64,000 bases of DNA from Pseudomonas sp. (GTDB lineage: Bacteria; Pseudomonadota; Gammaproteobacteria; Pseudomonadales; Pseudomonadaceae): NCBI RefSeq assembly GCF_002796985.1, contig NZ_PEKX01000020.1, positions 37,195 to 101,194 of the forward strand, given 5' to 3'. Made by a program: the position numbers and the translations under genes. Shown piece by piece: positions 8,297-17,784 of the stretch; position 1 is the first letter of the stretch; each line of letters begins with the position of its first letter. A model generated the notes under the pieces. The model saw only the letters and a program-made list of their open reading frames with translations, was not told the DNA's origin and did no database searches.

Positions 8297-9538
8297 ATGA
8301 CCGATTCCCGCCCCATCGCCTCCCGCACTGCCGTTGTCATCGGCGGTGGTCCTGCCGGCCTGATGGCGGCCGAAGTCCTGGCCAGCGCCGGCGTGCAGGT
8401 GGAGTTGTTCGACGCCATGCCCTCGGTCGGGCGCAAGTTCCTGCTGGCTGGCGTCGGCGGCATGAATATCACCCACTCCGAGGCGCGCGAGCCGTTCCTC
8501 TCCCGCTATGGGAAGCGCTCGCAAACCCTGGCGCCGCTGCTCGACGCCTTCGACAACCAGGCGCTGTGCGCGTGGATTCACGGCCTGGGCATCGACACCT
8601 TCGTCGGCACCTCGGGCCGGGTCTTCCCTACCGACATGAAGGCCGCGCCGCTGTTGCGGGCCTGGCTCAAGCGCCTGCGCGAGGACGGCGTGGTTATCCA
8701 CACCCGTCACCGCTGGCTGGGCTGGGATGCCAATGGCGCGCTGCTGATCGAGGGGCCGGAAGGCCAGCGCAGCGTCACCCCCGACGCGACCGTGCTGGCC
8801 CTCGGCGGCGGCAGTTGGCAGCGTCTGGGCTCGGACGGCGCCTGGGTGCCGCTGCTCGCCGAGCGTACGGTGGATATCTCGCCACTACGCCCGGCCAACT
8901 GCGGCTTCGAGGTCGCGGGCTGGAGCGAATTCTTCCGCGACAAGTTCGCTGGTGCGCCGGTCAAGCCGGTGGCGCTTTCACTGGAAGGCGATACGCCGCG
9001 CCAGGGCGAATTCGTGGTCACCGCTGGCGGTATCGAAGGCAGCCTGGTCTATGCACTGTCCGCCGGTATCCGCGAACGCATCGAGCAGACCGGCAGCGCC
9101 ACGGTGCACCTCGACCTGCTGCCCAACCGCAGCCTGGAGCAGGTCGCCAAGGCCGTCGCCCAGCCGCGCGGTTCCAAGTCCATGGCCAACCACCTGCGTG
9201 GCCGACTCGGCCTGGACGGCGTGCGCGCCGGGCTGTTGCGCGAGTTGTCCACAGCCGCCGACTACGCCAATCCGCAGCGCCTCGCCCAGTTGATCAAGGC
9301 GTTGCCGCTGAGCGTGGTGCGCACCCGTCCGCTGGATGAAGCCATCAGTAGCGCCGGTGGCGTGACCTTCGAGGCGCTGGACGACAGTCTGATGCTCAAC
9401 GCCTTGCCGGGCGTGTTCTGCGCCGGCGAGATGCTCGACTGGGAAGCGCCCACCGGCGGCTACCTGCTCACCGCCTGCTTCGCCAGCGGTCGCGCCGCCG
9501 GGCTCGGCACATTGCAGTGGCTCGAATCGCAAGGCTGA
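8297..9538 (+). CDS. HI0933-family FAD-dependent oxidoreductase
   Basis: 413 residues. The N-terminal Rossmann motif VVIGGGPAGLMAAEVLASAG binds FAD, followed by GRKFLLAGVGGMNITHSE, the hallmark of HI0933/YhiN-type flavoproteins (the TIGR03862 subgroup by resemblance). The C-terminal FAD segment is GVFCAGEMLDWEAPTGGYLL. The reaction of this family is poorly characterised. The ATG at 8297 was chosen because homology to the FAD motif begins about 13 residues later; an open frame continues upstream but lacks family features. Confidence 0.88.
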   Translation: MTDSRPIASRTAVVIGGGPAGLMAAEVLASAGVQVELFDAMPSVGRKFLLAGVGGMNITHSEAREPFLSRYGKRSQTLAPLLDAFDNQALCAWIHGLGIDTFVGTSGRVFPTDMKAAPLLRAWLKRLREDGVVIHTRHRWLGWDANGALLIEGPEGQRSVTPDATVLALGGGSWQRLGSDGAWVPLLAERTVDISPLRPANCGFEVAGWSEFFRDKFAGAPVKPVALSLEGDTPRQGEFVVTAGGIEGSLVYALSAGIRERIEQTGSATVHLDLLPNRSLEQVAKAVAQPRGSKSMANHLRGRLGLDGVRAGLLRELSTAADYANPQRLAQLIKALPLSVVRTRPLDEAISSAGGVTFEALDDSLMLNALPGVFCAGEMLDWEAPTGGYLLTACFASGRAAGLGTLQWLESQG

Positions 9539-9598
9539 GCGCTGCCAAAACTGGAACCATGGTGCTAGATTCTCGACTCCCACCCAGGAGTCGCCTGC

Positions 9599-10204
9599 AT
9601 GCCGCTGACCTTCCGCCGCGCCCGTCCCGATGATGTCGATGCCGCCATCCCGCTGATCTACAGCTCCGGCCCCGACGCCTTCGACTACGCCTTCGCCCGC
9701 CCCGGCCGCAACAGCGCCCAGGACTTCCTGCGCTATGCCTTCGTCCAGGGTGGCGGGCAGTTCGGCTGGCGCCAGCACTGGGTCGGCGAACAGGACGGCC
9801 AGGTGGTGGCAGCCGGCACGGTGTTCGGCGGCGAAGTGACCCTGGGCTACATGCTCGCGGCCACGCGACAGATTCTCGGTTACTTCGGACTGGGCTCGGC
9901 GGGAGTGATCCGCCGCGGCCTGCAACTGGAACGGATCATCTGCCCACCGCCGCGCAAGACCCTGTACCTCGCGCACCTGGGCGTCACCCCGGATCTGCGT
10001 GGCGAAGGCCTCGGCAGCCAGCTGATCGACCACTTCCTGCAGATCGGCCGCAGCGGCAGCCTGCCCATGGCCGCGCTGGATGTCTCGGTGGCCAACCCCA
10101 AGGCCCAGGCACTCTACGAACGCCTCGGCTTCAGCGTGCAGAAGGAACGCCTGTCGACCTTGCCGGGGGTTTCCAGCCACCGTTACATGCAGCGCAAGCT
10201 CTGA
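9599..10204 (+). CDS. GNAT-family N-acetyltransferase
   Basis: 201 residues. LTFRRARPDDVDAAIPLIYS opens a typical GNAT fold; the acetyl-CoA binding loop is LGVTPDLRGEGLGSQLIDHF and the later motif is NPKAQALYERLGF. A start ATG follows AGGAG (cccAGGAGtcgcctgc). It stands alone between the flavoprotein and the glyoxalase-fold gene on the same strand. The acetyl acceptor is not predictable. Confidence 0.87.
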   Translation: MPLTFRRARPDDVDAAIPLIYSSGPDAFDYAFARPGRNSAQDFLRYAFVQGGGQFGWRQHWVGEQDGQVVAAGTVFGGEVTLGYMLAATRQILGYFGLGSAGVIRRGLQLERIICPPPRKTLYLAHLGVTPDLRGEGLGSQLIDHFLQIGRSGSLPMAALDVSVANPKAQALYERLGFSVQKERLSTLPGVSSHRYMQRKL

Positions 10205-10293
10205 GCTAGACTCGCGGCCAGCCGCCCGCCAGTGGCGGCCCGATCCCTTGCCGTCGTGACAGCCTGCTCACGCATTAACCAGGAAGGTTGCCC

Positions 10294-10662
10294 ATGAGCA
10301 CTGCCAGCGTTGAACTGAAAGTCTTCGTCCCCGCCCGCGATTTCGCGCTCTCCCGGCAGTTCTACCAGGACCTGGGCTTCCACTCGCCGTGGAACTCAGA
10401 AGAGCTCGCCTACTTCCACCACGGCGACCACTGCGCCTTCCTGCTGCAGAACTACTACGTCAAGGAATTCGCCGAGAACCTGATGCTGCACTTGCTGGTG
10501 GAGGACGCCGACGCCTGGTACGCGAAGGTGCGCGACTCTGGCCTCGCCGAGCGTTATGGCGTGCGCCTTGGCGTACCGGAAGACCAGCCGTGGAAGATGC
10601 GCGACTTCACCCTGCACGACCCCAGCGGCGTGCTCTGGCGGATCGGGCATAACCTCGACTGA
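10294..10662 (+). CDS. Glyoxalase/bleomycin-resistance-fold (VOC) protein
   Basis: 122 residues, one vicinal-oxygen-chelate domain: ELKVFVPARDFALSRQFYQDLGF at the N terminus (described here in parts: first strand and helix) and LHDPSGVLWRIG at the C terminus, the typical closing strand of the fold. Members bind a metal and act on glyoxal, antibiotics or aromatic compounds, or simply bind ligands. AGGAAGG at 10281-10287 sits six bases before the ATG at 10294, favouring it over an in-frame TTG two codons earlier. Confidence 0.82.
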   Translation: MSTASVELKVFVPARDFALSRQFYQDLGFHSPWNSEELAYFHHGDHCAFLLQNYYVKEFAENLMLHLLVEDADAWYAKVRDSGLAERYGVRLGVPEDQPWKMRDFTLHDPSGVLWRIGHNLD

Positions 10663-10769
10663 GGCGCTCGCGCACGATGTACGGGCGGGTTCATCCGCAA
10701 TCCGGCCGTGAGGCCGGCCAGGGAAGCATCGCGGACAGGGTTCGCTCCTACAGGCTCAAGGGCCCCTAA

Positions 10770-10794
10770 CCCTCTCCCGCAAGCGGGAGAGGGG
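10770..10794. repeat. CCCTCTCCC/GGGAGAGGG hairpin repeat, family E
   Basis: Perfect stem CCCTCTCCCGC and GCGGGAGAGGG with a two-base centre. Related copies occur at 37188-37209, near 37256-37292, 42546-42592 and 61869-61915. Confidence 0.75.
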
Positions 10795-10823
10795 ACTGAC
10801 ATGGCATCCGCCGTTGCCACGAC

Positions 10824-10855
10824 GGCGGATAACGCTGGCGCGTTATGCGCCCTAC
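10824..10855. repeat. GGCGGATAACGC...GCGCCCTAC repeat, family D
   Basis: Imperfect inverted repeat ending in TTATGCGCCCTAC, a type also seen at 17731-17767, 44025-44057, 51497-51533 and 60983-61053. Confidence 0.7.
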
Positions 10856-10876
10856 GAGTCTGACTTGTAGGAGCGA

Positions 10877-12349
10877 CTACTTCAGGTACCACCCCCAAGG
10901 CTGATCCGAGAGGTACTCGGTCACCTGCTTCACCTCCAGGTAGTTTTCCAGCCCCCACACACCCAGCTCGCGGCCGATGCCGCTGTGTTTCATGCCGCCC
11001 CAGGGCGCCTGGGTGAAGGTCGGCTGCGAGCAGTTGACCCAGACGATCCCCGCGCGCAGCCCATCGGCCACCCGCGCGGCGCGCTGCAGGTCGCCCGACA
11101 TCACCGCGCCGGCCAGGCCAAAGCGGCTGTCGTTGGCCAGGCGCAGGGCCTCGGCTTCGGTCTTGAAACGCTTCACGCAGAGCACCGGGCCGAAGATTTC
11201 CTCGCGCCAGATCAGCGCGTCCTCGGCCGGCTCATCGAAGATCGCCGGCTCGATGAACCAGCCTTCGTCCAGGCCCGCCGGCCGCTTGCCGCCGGTAAGC
11301 AGCCGGGCGCCGCCGGCGCGGCCCTTCTCGACAAAGCCGAGCACCTTCTCGTGCTGCCCCTGGCTGACCAGCGGGCCAAGCAACACGCCCGGCTGCAGGC
11401 CGTTACCGATGCTGATGGCGCGGGTCGCCTCCACCAGCCGCTCGATCAGGCGCGGCGCGATGCCCTCCTGCACCAGCAGGCGCGAGGTGGCGCTGCAGAC
11501 CTGGCCCTGGTTCCAGAAGATACCGAACAGGATCCACTCCACCGCCGCCTCGACGTCGCTGTCGTCGAAGACGATGAAGGCCGACTTGCCACCCAGCTCC
11601 AGGCTGACGTTCTTGATGTCCTGGGCTGCCGCCGACATGATCCGCGAGCCGGTCGGCACGCTGCCGGTGAAGGCCAGCTTGTCCACCCCCGGATGCTGAC
11701 TCAGCGGCCCGCCGGCCTCCGCGCCGAGGCCCGGCAGCACGTTGAGCACGCCTGCCGGCAGGCCCACGGCATCCGCCGCAGCGGCCAGTTCGAGTGCGCT
11801 CAGCGGCGTCAGTTCAGACGGCTTGAGCACGCAGGTGGCGCCCGCTGCCAAAGCCGGCGCGACCTTCCAAGCGGCCATCAGCAGCGGGTAGTTCCACGGA
11901 ATGATCTGCCCCGCCACGCCCACCGGCTCCTGGCGGATACGGCAGCGAAAGCGCTCGTCGGGCAGCGCCAGCAACTGGTCCTGGCGCTGGTCCAGTTCCC
12001 GCGCCAGCTCGGCGTAGTAGCAGAAGCAGCCGATGGCGTCGGCCACGTCCCACTGCGCTTCGGGCAGAGGCTTGCCGTTGTCGCGCACTTCCAGTTCAGC
12101 CAGTGAATCCTGGTTGCGTTCCAGCTCGCCGGCCAGCGCCTCCAGCCATTCGGCGCGCTCGCTGCCGCGGCTCTGCCCCCAGCCGCGATTGAACGCGGTA
12201 CGCGCCGCGCGCACGGCGTGGTCGACGTCTTCCTCGGTGGCCGCCGGCACTTCGCCCAGGGGCTGGCCGGTGGCCGGGTCGAAGCTGGTGAAACGGCCGC
12301 CCAGGTCCGGCCTGACCCACTGCCCGTTGATGTAGAGCTGGTCACGCAT
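10877..12349 (-). CDS. NAD(P)+-dependent aldehyde dehydrogenase
   Basis: 490 residues, the full length of the betaine-aldehyde/aminoaldehyde dehydrogenase class. Catalytic Cys285 lies in NQGQVCSATSR, general base Glu251 in LELGGKSAF, and Asn153 in PWNYPLLMA. The cofactor glycine motif is FTGSVPTGSRIM. As the last gene of the polyamine-type uptake and agmatinase operon it probably oxidises an aminoaldehyde such as 4-aminobutyraldehyde to the amino acid; the exact substrate is inferred from context only. It lies 25 bases after the second permease gene. Confidence 0.9.
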   Translation of the reverse strand: MRDQLYINGQWVRPDLGGRFTSFDPATGQPLGEVPAATEEDVDHAVRAARTAFNRGWGQSRGSERAEWLEALAGELERNQDSLAELEVRDNGKPLPEAQWDVADAIGCFCYYAELARELDQRQDQLLALPDERFRCRIRQEPVGVAGQIIPWNYPLLMAAWKVAPALAAGATCVLKPSELTPLSALELAAAADAVGLPAGVLNVLPGLGAEAGGPLSQHPGVDKLAFTGSVPTGSRIMSAAAQDIKNVSLELGGKSAFIVFDDSDVEAAVEWILFGIFWNQGQVCSATSRLLVQEGIAPRLIERLVEATRAISIGNGLQPGVLLGPLVSQGQHEKVLGFVEKGRAGGARLLTGGKRPAGLDEGWFIEPAIFDEPAEDALIWREEIFGPVLCVKRFKTEAEALRLANDSRFGLAGAVMSGDLQRAARVADGLRAGIVWVNCSQPTFTQAPWGGMKHSGIGRELGVWGLENYLEVKQVTEYLSDQPWGWYLK

Positions 12350-12374
12350 CTTCGCGTCTCCTTGAAGTCGGCCC

Positions 12375-13193
12375 TCAGGCGGCCTGAACGCCGGTGCGGC
12401 GGTTCTGCAGGTAGCGGGAGGTGAACAGCAGCGCCAGCGAGGCGCAGATGATCACCGTGGAGATGGCGTTGATCTCTGGCGTGATGCCGCGGCGGATCGA
12501 CGAGAAGATGTAGATCGGCAACGTGGTCTCGGAGCCGGCGACGAAGAAGGCGATGATGAAATCGTCGAAGCTGAAGGTGAACGCCAGCAGGAAGCCGGCC
12601 AGGATCGCCGGGGCGATCTGCGGCAGGGTTACCCGCCAGAAGGTATCCAGCGGCGGCGCGTAGAGGTCGGCGGAGGCTTCCAGCAGCGACTTGTCCATCG
12701 CCTCGACGCGGGTGCGGACGATCACCATCACCAGCGCCATGGTAAACAGCGAGTGCGCCGCCACCACGGTGCCGAAGCCCATGTTGAGTTTCGGCAGGCC
12801 GATGTCCAGCAGCGCCAGCAACGGGTTGAGCACGTCGAACAGGGTGATGAAGGCGATCAGCGTGGCGATGCCGATGACGATCCCCGGCACGATGATCGCG
12901 CAGTAGGTCAGGGCGTCGAACAGCAGGCGCACGCGCTTGCCGACCCGCTGCAGGCCGAACACCGCAAGGGTGCCGAACAGGGTGGCGATCAGCGCCGAGC
13001 AGAGAGCGATCAGCGCGCTGTTGCCCAGGGCTTCCATGATGAAGGGGTTGCCGAAGGCGCGGCCGAACCACTGCACCGAGCAGCACTGGAAGCTCAGCCC
13101 GCTGCGCCCGGCGTTGAAGGCGAAGAGCATGATCAGCGCGATGGGCGCGTAGAGGAACAGGTAGACCGAGGTGGAGTAACTGCGCAGCCACAT
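12375..13193 (-). CDS. ABC transporter permease, PotC/PotI type
   Basis: 272 residues with about six membrane segments. The cytoplasmic EAA loop is seen as LLEASADLYAPPLDTFWRVT, the ATPase contact site of polyamine-type permeases. SFDDFIIAFFVAG is highly typical of PotC/PotI. It pairs with the permease encoded directly upstream (one base apart) in the inner membrane. It belongs to the leftward polyamine/agmatine operon. Confidence 0.92.
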   Translation of the reverse strand: MWLRSYSTSVYLFLYAPIALIMLFAFNAGRSGLSFQCCSVQWFGRAFGNPFIMEALGNSALIALCSALIATLFGTLAVFGLQRVGKRVRLLFDALTYCAIIVPGIVIGIATLIAFITLFDVLNPLLALLDIGLPKLNMGFGTVVAAHSLFTMALVMVIVRTRVEAMDKSLLEASADLYAPPLDTFWRVTLPQIAPAILAGFLLAFTFSFDDFIIAFFVAGSETTLPIYIFSSIRRGITPEINAISTVIICASLALLFTSRYLQNRRTGVQAA

Positions 13194-13194
13194 G

Positions 13195-14106
13195 TCAGAG
13201 CACCCCGTCGTTGCGCGAGCCGCCGTAGCGGGCCACGAGTTTCAGATACACGCCGATGATCACCAGCATCATCGCCACCAGGGTCATCGCCACCGCGCTG
13301 CCGAAGGCCCAGTTGCGCGATTGCAGGAACAGGTCGACCAACGCGTTGCCGACGAAGAACACCTTGCCGCCGCCGAGGATCGCCGGGATCAGGAACTCAC
13401 CCATGAGCAGGATGAACACCAGCATCACCCCGGTGATCACGCCCGGCGCGGACAGCGGCAGGGTGATCCGGCGGAAGGTTTCGAAGGCGCTCGCGCCGAG
13501 GTCGCCGGAGGCTTCCAGCAGGCGCTTGTCGAGCTTCTCCAGGGTCACGTAGATGGGGAACACCATCAGCGGCAGGTAGCCGTAGACGATGCCGATCAGC
13601 ACCGCGTAGGGCGTGTTGATCAGGCGCACGTCGGCAATGCCGAAGGTCTCCAGCAGCGCCGGGATGCCGCGCCCGCTGAGCAGGAATATCCAGGCGTAGG
13701 TGCGGATCAGGAAGCTGGTCCAGAACGGCACGATCACCAGCGTGAGCAGCAACGACTTGTTGCGTTGCACCTTCACTGCGAGGAAGTAGGCCAGCGGGTA
13801 GGCTGCCAGCAGGCAGGCCAGGGTGCCCAGCGGCGCCAGGGTCAGGGTGTTCCAGAAGGCCTGGGCGCGGGAACCGAGGTTCAGGTAGTTCTCCAGCGTC
13901 AGCCCGCCGCCGTAGCCACCCACGGCGCTGCGCTCGCCGAAGCTGAAGACCAGGATGATCACCAGCGGCATCAGGAGCAGCAGCAGGAACCACAGGGTGG
14001 ACGGCAGGAGCAGCAGGAGCGTGACGCGCCGGCCGAGGCTTTTCGCGCGCGAGGTGCTGGGCGTCGCCTGGGTCTGCGGCAACGGGGCGCTGACAGCGAT
14101 GTTCAT
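13195..14106 (-). CDS. ABC transporter permease, PotB/PotH type
   Basis: 303 residues from ATG 14106, preceded by AGGGAA at good spacing; an in-frame ATG at 14124 is less well placed. The first membrane segment (VTLLLLLPSTLWFLLLLLMP) is preceded by a short cytoplasmic tail. The EAA loop is LLEASGDLGASAFETFRRIT. Family knowledge: forms a heterodimer with a PotC/PotI partner for polyamine import. A REP pair separates it from the upstream binding-protein gene. Confidence 0.92.
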   Translation of the reverse strand: MNIAVSAPLPQTQATPSTSRAKSLGRRVTLLLLLPSTLWFLLLLLMPLVIILVFSFGERSAVGGYGGGLTLENYLNLGSRAQAFWNTLTLAPLGTLACLLAAYPLAYFLAVKVQRNKSLLLTLVIVPFWTSFLIRTYAWIFLLSGRGIPALLETFGIADVRLINTPYAVLIGIVYGYLPLMVFPIYVTLEKLDKRLLEASGDLGASAFETFRRITLPLSAPGVITGVMLVFILLMGEFLIPAILGGGKVFFVGNALVDLFLQSRNWAFGSAVAMTLVAMMLVIIGVYLKLVARYGGSRNDGVL

Positions 14107-14143
14107 GTTCGATTCCCTACGCATGGTGTTACGCGGCCCCCTT

Positions 14144-14221
14144 GTAGGAGCTAGCTTGCTCGCGAACGAACTCCCCGGCAGCTCGGAAGCTGGGCGGGTT
14201 CGCGAGCAAGCTCGCTCCTAC
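14144..14221. repeat. REP pair, family A copy 2
   Basis: Inverted units GTAGGAGCTAGCTTGCTCGC and GCGAGCAAGCTCGCTCCTAC between the binding-protein gene and the first permease gene of the operon; such hairpins may stabilise upstream mRNA and lower downstream expression. Confidence 0.85.
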
Positions 14222-14237
14222 AGTCGGGGCATCGTCC

Positions 14238-15380
14238 TCAGGCGGCCTTGAACCGCGCCATCAGTTCGGCGCGCGCCGGGCTGGTGAGGGTCGCCGCGGC
14301 GCCGAACTCCAGCGGCGCCAGACGCTCGGCCGCCGGGTACATGATCGGGTCGTCGAGCATCTCCTTGGAGAGCAGCGCATCGACGCGCTTGTCCCCGCTC
14401 GGGTAGCCGTGGGAGAGCACCTCCAGCTTGTTGTGCTGCGGGTCGAGCAGGTAGTTGATGAACGCGTAGGCGGCATCGCGATGCTCGGCGCTCTTGGGAA
14501 TGGCGAAGAAGTCGCTCCAGATCTCGCCGCCTTCCTTGCCCAGCACGAAGGTCATGTCCGGGTTGTCGCGGTGCAGCTGCGAGGCGTCGCCGGTCCAGGC
14601 CATGGCCATCCAGGCGTCGCCGTTGCGCAGCGAGGGCTGGATGTCGGAGTTGATCGCAAACAGGTGCGGCTTGGCCTGGATCAGCAGCTTCTCGGCCTCG
14701 GCCAGTTCCTTCGGGTCCAGCGAGTTGAAGCTGTAGCCGTAGTACTTGAGCGCGTTGCCGATGGCGGTGAGCTGGTAGTCGTGGACGATGGTGCGGCCCG
14801 AGGCGCTGGTCAGGGTCAGGTCCCAGAACTGCTTCCAGGAATCCGGGCTGCCCTTCACGCGGCTGGCGTCATAGACGATGCCGGTGGTGCCCCAGTTCTT
14901 CGGCACCGCGTAGACCTTGCCGTCCACCGTGCCCTGGGCCATGAAGCGTTCCTCGAAGGCCTTGGGGTCGAAGTTGGGAATGCGCGAAAGGTCCAGCGGC
15001 TCGATCAGCCCGAGCTGCACGTAGGTGCTGATGGTGTAGTTGGTCGGCACGAAGACGTCCCAGCCACTGCCGCCGGCCTGCAGCTTGGCGAGCATCTCCT
15101 CGTTGGAGCCGAACACGTTCATCTGTACCCGCGCGCCGGTGGCCTTGGCGAAGGCGTCGAAGTTCTCCTGGCTGTGGTAGTTCGGCCAGGTGGCCAGGGC
15201 CAGGCGATCGCCGATGTTGCTGCCTTCGGCGGCGTAGGCCTTGCCGCTCAGCAGTCCGGGGGTGTTGGCGGCGACCACGGCCATGGCCAGCCCGAGGCCG
15301 GTCCTGCCGAGAAAGTCGCGCCGCGTGATGGAGCCGTTTTCCCAGCTGCGCATCGTCTTGATGAAGCTCTTCTTGTCCAT
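14238..15380 (-). CDS. Periplasmic polyamine-type binding protein with Tat signal
   Basis: 380 residues, PotD/PotF family (extracellular binding protein family 1). The N terminus has a twin-arginine signal, SITRRDFLGRTGLGLAMAV, then GKAYA as cleavage region, so it is probably exported folded; most PotD proteins use Sec. ATG 15380 follows GGGAG at five bases and was preferred to a GTG six bases upstream. Conserved features include LATWPNYHS near the mature start and WDVFVPTNYTI. It is the second binding protein of the operon and lies next to the permease genes, so it is the most likely dedicated partner of this importer. Confidence 0.9.
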   Translation of the reverse strand: MDKKSFIKTMRSWENGSITRRDFLGRTGLGLAMAVVAANTPGLLSGKAYAAEGSNIGDRLALATWPNYHSQENFDAFAKATGARVQMNVFGSNEEMLAKLQAGGSGWDVFVPTNYTISTYVQLGLIEPLDLSRIPNFDPKAFEERFMAQGTVDGKVYAVPKNWGTTGIVYDASRVKGSPDSWKQFWDLTLTSASGRTIVHDYQLTAIGNALKYYGYSFNSLDPKELAEAEKLLIQAKPHLFAINSDIQPSLRNGDAWMAMAWTGDASQLHRDNPDMTFVLGKEGGEIWSDFFAIPKSAEHRDAAYAFINYLLDPQHNKLEVLSHGYPSGDKRVDALLSKEMLDDPIMYPAAERLAPLEFGAAATLTSPARAELMARFKAA

Positions 15381-15433
15381 CGTCACTCCCCGCCTGTCTG
15401 CTGATTGTTGTCGTTAGGGTTGGATCGTCGAAC

Positions 15434-16549
15434 TCACAGGGCCATGGCCAGGCCGCTGGCCTGGTTCCAGCCGACCTGCACCGGCGCGCCATGCTCGAAG
15501 GCTTCCGCTTCGCCGCCGGCCTTGCGCGGCACGCGCACGCAGACGATGCCGAAGGCGTCGGTGCGCACGCGGTATTCGGTGAGGTTGCCCAGGTAGATGC
15601 GGTCTTCGACGCGGCCCTTCAGGCGCACCTCGCGCTGCAGGTCCGAATCGGCGGCGGCGATGCCGACCAGCTCCGGGCGCACCGCGATGCAGCCTTCGGC
15701 CTGGGGCGTCAGCGCGGGGCCGGTGGGCGTCGGCGGGCTGCTCAGTTCCAGCCCGGCCGGGGTGCCCAGCACCACTCGGCCGGAATCGAGGCGGCGCACG
15801 GTGCCGGAGAACAGGTTGGATTCGCCGATGAAGTCGGCCACGTAGCGGCTCGCCGGGGTCTCGTAGAGCGCCTCGGGGGTGGCGGTCTGGATGATCAGGC
15901 CGTCCTTCATGATGCTGATGCTGTCGCTCATCGACAGCGCTTCTTCCTGGTCGTGGGTGACCAGCACGAAGGTGATGCCGACCTCGCGCTGCAAGCGCAG
16001 CAGCTCCGACTGCATCTCCTTGCGCAGCTTGCGGTCGAGTGCGGCGAGCGGCTCGTCGAGCAGCAGCACGGTGGGCTTGTTCACCAGCGCGCGGGCCAGT
16101 GCCACGCGTTGCTGCTGGCCGCCGGAAAGCTCGTGGGGCTTGCGCGTGCCAAAGCCGGAAAGACGGACCATCTCCAGTGCCTCGTCGGCCATGCGGCGCT
16201 GCTGCGCGCGGTCCGGGCGCGGCGTGCGGTAGCGCAGGCCGTAGGCAATATTCTCGGCCACCGTCAGGTGCGGGAACAGCGCGTAGTGCTGGAACACCAT
16301 GTTCACCGCGCGCTGGTGCGCCGGCACCCCGGCCACCGCCTGGCCGGCCAGCAGCACTTCGCCCTCGCTGGGCTGCTCGAAGCCGGCGATCATCCGCAGG
16401 GTGGTGGTCTTGCCGCAGCCGGAGCTGCCGAGGAAGGAATGGAAGGCGCCGCGCTTCACCCGGAAGCTCAGCCCGTTGACCGCCGGCACGCTGCCGTAGC
16501 GCTTGACCACGTTACGGAATTCGATATCGAAGTCCTGACCGCTCTCCAT
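15434..16549 (-). CDS. ABC transporter ATPase, PotA/PotG type
   Basis: 371 residues. Walker A GSSGCGKTTT at 41-50, signature LSGGQQQRVALARAL, Walker B VLLLDEPLAALD, and a C-terminal TOBE-like regulatory region of about 130 residues, as in PotA/PotG. It energises the importer of this operon at the cytoplasmic face of the membrane. The ATG at 16549 is used; a GTG at 16552 has better spacing to GGGAG and could be the true start, adding one residue. Confidence 0.92.
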   Translation of the reverse strand: MESGQDFDIEFRNVVKRYGSVPAVNGLSFRVKRGAFHSFLGSSGCGKTTTLRMIAGFEQPSEGEVLLAGQAVAGVPAHQRAVNMVFQHYALFPHLTVAENIAYGLRYRTPRPDRAQQRRMADEALEMVRLSGFGTRKPHELSGGQQQRVALARALVNKPTVLLLDEPLAALDRKLRKEMQSELLRLQREVGITFVLVTHDQEEALSMSDSISIMKDGLIIQTATPEALYETPASRYVADFIGESNLFSGTVRRLDSGRVVLGTPAGLELSSPPTPTGPALTPQAEGCIAVRPELVGIAAADSDLQREVRLKGRVEDRIYLGNLTEYRVRTDAFGIVCVRVPRKAGGEAEAFEHGAPVQVGWNQASGLAMAL

Positions 16550-16710
16550 CACCGCGCGCTCCCACTTTGTTCTTGTTGGTGGTCACGCTAGCAATGGGGC
16601 TTTCGGGGTGTATATATCCCTCGGGGGATAGATGTCGGGATTGGTGCGCCCCGTAGAAACGCGCCATGCGCACGATCGCCGGCATGGCGCGTCTCTGCTG
16701 GGTCAACCCA

Positions 16711-17673
16711 TCAGCGTTCGCCCAGCTTGTGCCGCGCCGCGTACAGGCAAACCATCTCCATCGCCAGGGTCGCGCCGGCCAGGGCGGTGATCTCGGCGCT
16801 GTCGTAGGGCGGCGCGACTTCCACCACGTCCATCCCCACCAGGTTGATGCCACGCAACGCGCGGAGGATTTCCAGCGCCTGGTGCGAGCTCAACCCGCCA
16901 CAGACCGGCGTGCCGGTGCCCGGAGCGAACGCCGGGTCGAGGCAGTCGATGTCGAAGGTCAGGTACACCGGGTTTTCGCCGACCCGCGCGCGGATGCGCT
17001 CGGCGATGGCCTGCGGCGTATGGCGGTGCACCTCGCGGGCGTCCAATACCTGGAAGCCCATGACGTCGTCGTTGGTGGTGCGCAGGCCGATCTGCACCGA
17101 GCGCGACGGGTCGACCAGCCCCTCGCGGGCGGCGTGGTAGAACATGGTGCCGTGGTCGATGCGCTGGCAATCCTCGTCCGGCCAAGTGTCGCTGTGGGCG
17201 TCGAAGTGGATCAGCGACAGCGGGCCGTGCTTCTTCGCATGGGCCTTGAGCAGCGGGTAGCTGATGAAGTGGTCGCCGCCCAGGGTCAGCAGCGCGCAAC
17301 CGGCATCGAGGATGCGCGCTGCGTGGGCCTCGATGACTTCCGGGGTTTCCTGCGGCACGCCGTGGTCGAAGGAACAGTCGCCGTAATCGACCACCGCCAG
17401 GTGGTCGAAGGGGTCGAATTCCCAGGGGAAGTGCCGGGCCCAGGCCATCTGCACCGAGGCGGCGCGGATCGCGCGCGGCCCGAAGCGGCTGCCGGGGCGG
17501 TTGGTGGTGGCTGTGTCGAAGGGCACGCCGCTGACCACCAGGTCGACACCGCGCAGGTCGCGGCTGTAGCGGCGGCGCATGAAACTGGTGATGCCGGCGT
17601 AGGTGGATTCGGCAGCGGTGCCATACAGGCTGTCGCGGGTGATGGCCTGGTCGTTGTCCTGGGCAATGTCCAT
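16711..17673 (-). CDS. speB: Agmatinase-type ureohydrolase
   Basis: 320 residues, arginase/agmatinase family. Mn ligands are visible: His135 in GGDHF, Asp158, His160 and Asp162 in HFDAHSDTW, and Asp241 and Asp243 in LTFDIDCLDP. The sequence is closer to E. coli SpeB (for example FDIDCLDPAFAPGTGTP and DHGTMFY) than to the guanidinobutyrase/guanidinopropionase type I recall from P. aeruginosa. It would split agmatine into putrescine and urea; another guanidino substrate is possible. It lies between a binding-protein gene and the ATPase gene of the same operon. Confidence 0.88.
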   Translation of the reverse strand: MDIAQDNDQAITRDSLYGTAAESTYAGITSFMRRRYSRDLRGVDLVVSGVPFDTATTNRPGSRFGPRAIRAASVQMAWARHFPWEFDPFDHLAVVDYGDCSFDHGVPQETPEVIEAHAARILDAGCALLTLGGDHFISYPLLKAHAKKHGPLSLIHFDAHSDTWPDEDCQRIDHGTMFYHAAREGLVDPSRSVQIGLRTTNDDVMGFQVLDAREVHRHTPQAIAERIRARVGENPVYLTFDIDCLDPAFAPGTGTPVCGGLSSHQALEILRALRGINLVGMDVVEVAPPYDSAEITALAGATLAMEMVCLYAARHKLGER

Positions 17674-17730
17674 GGGGTCCTCGTCGTGGTTATCGGGTGA
17701 TCACGGTGAACAGGTGGAGTGTCCGGTTCC

Positions 17731-17767
17731 GTAGGGCGCATCACCTGGAACAGGTTATCCGCCCTAC
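17731..17767. repeat. GTAGGGCGC...GCCCTAC repeat, family D
   Basis: Short inverted repeat GTAGGGCGCATCACCTG facing CAGGTTATCCGCCCTAC (approximately) between the agmatinase and binding-protein genes. Confidence 0.7.
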
Positions 17768-17784
17768 GAAAGCCAGCGCATTCG